In this document: piece after piece, positions 5,392-5,413 of the stretch | Layout of the letters: every line of letters starts with the position of its first letter | Numbering within the stretch: the stretch's first letter is position 1 | NCBI GenBank assembly: GCA_046765875.1 | Contig: JBKPSJ010000120.1 | Coordinates: 1-5,413 of the forward strand | Reading direction: 5' to 3' | Length of the DNA: 5,413 nucleotides | From: DASRHY01 sp046765875 | GTDB lineage: Bacteria; Actinomycetota; Actinomycetes; Propionibacteriales; Kribbellaceae | Notes under the pieces: generated by a model | Seen by the model: only the letters and a program-made list of their open reading frames with translations | Database searches by the model: none | What the model was told of the DNA's origin: nothing | Position numbers and translations under genes: made by a program

Positions 5392-5413
5392 CCAGGACGA
5401 TCAACGGCTGAAC

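Overview
The window is about 5.4 kb of very GC-rich, densely coding DNA with strong G/C bias at third codon positions, GTG as well as ATG starts, actinobacterial-type TANNNT -10 boxes and a terminator hairpin without a U-tract. This points to a high-GC actinobacterium. Frequent CGTAC/GTACG tetramer-like contexts and the gene types would suit Kribbella, Streptomyces or Actinoplanes relatives, but the genus cannot be fixed from the sequence. It looks like chromosomal regulatory and metabolic DNA. I see no phage, IS, CRISPR or RNA genes.

Layout. The left 3.6 kb is read on the minus strand and holds four signalling or regulatory genes. In the order of transcription they are: a DGPF/YCII-family small protein (3575-3156); an ECF42-type sigma factor with a DUF6596/TPR C-terminal extension (3133-1871); a stand-alone cyclic-nucleotide-binding domain protein (1773-1348); and a large class III nucleotidyl cyclase fused to an AAA/STAND ATPase (1324 to beyond the left edge). 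The right part is read on the plus strand: a SAM-dependent methyltransferase (3718-4524), then a YdfG-like short-chain dehydrogenase (4602-5348), closed by a perfect 12-bp hairpin (5359-5391).

How they may work together. The DGPF-sigma pair is the hallmark arrangement of ECF42 systems. The intergenic region upstream carries TGTCGA-N17-CGAC, which fits the ECF42 promoter signature as I remember it, so the pair probably autoregulates. Immediately downstream, a putative cAMP-making enzyme sits next to a putative cAMP-sensing domain, suggesting a local second-messenger module. The 142-bp divergent region between the DGPF gene and the methyltransferase contains the ECF promoter, a 21-bp near-perfect palindrome and a leaderless-type promoter, so the two divergent units may be controlled together.
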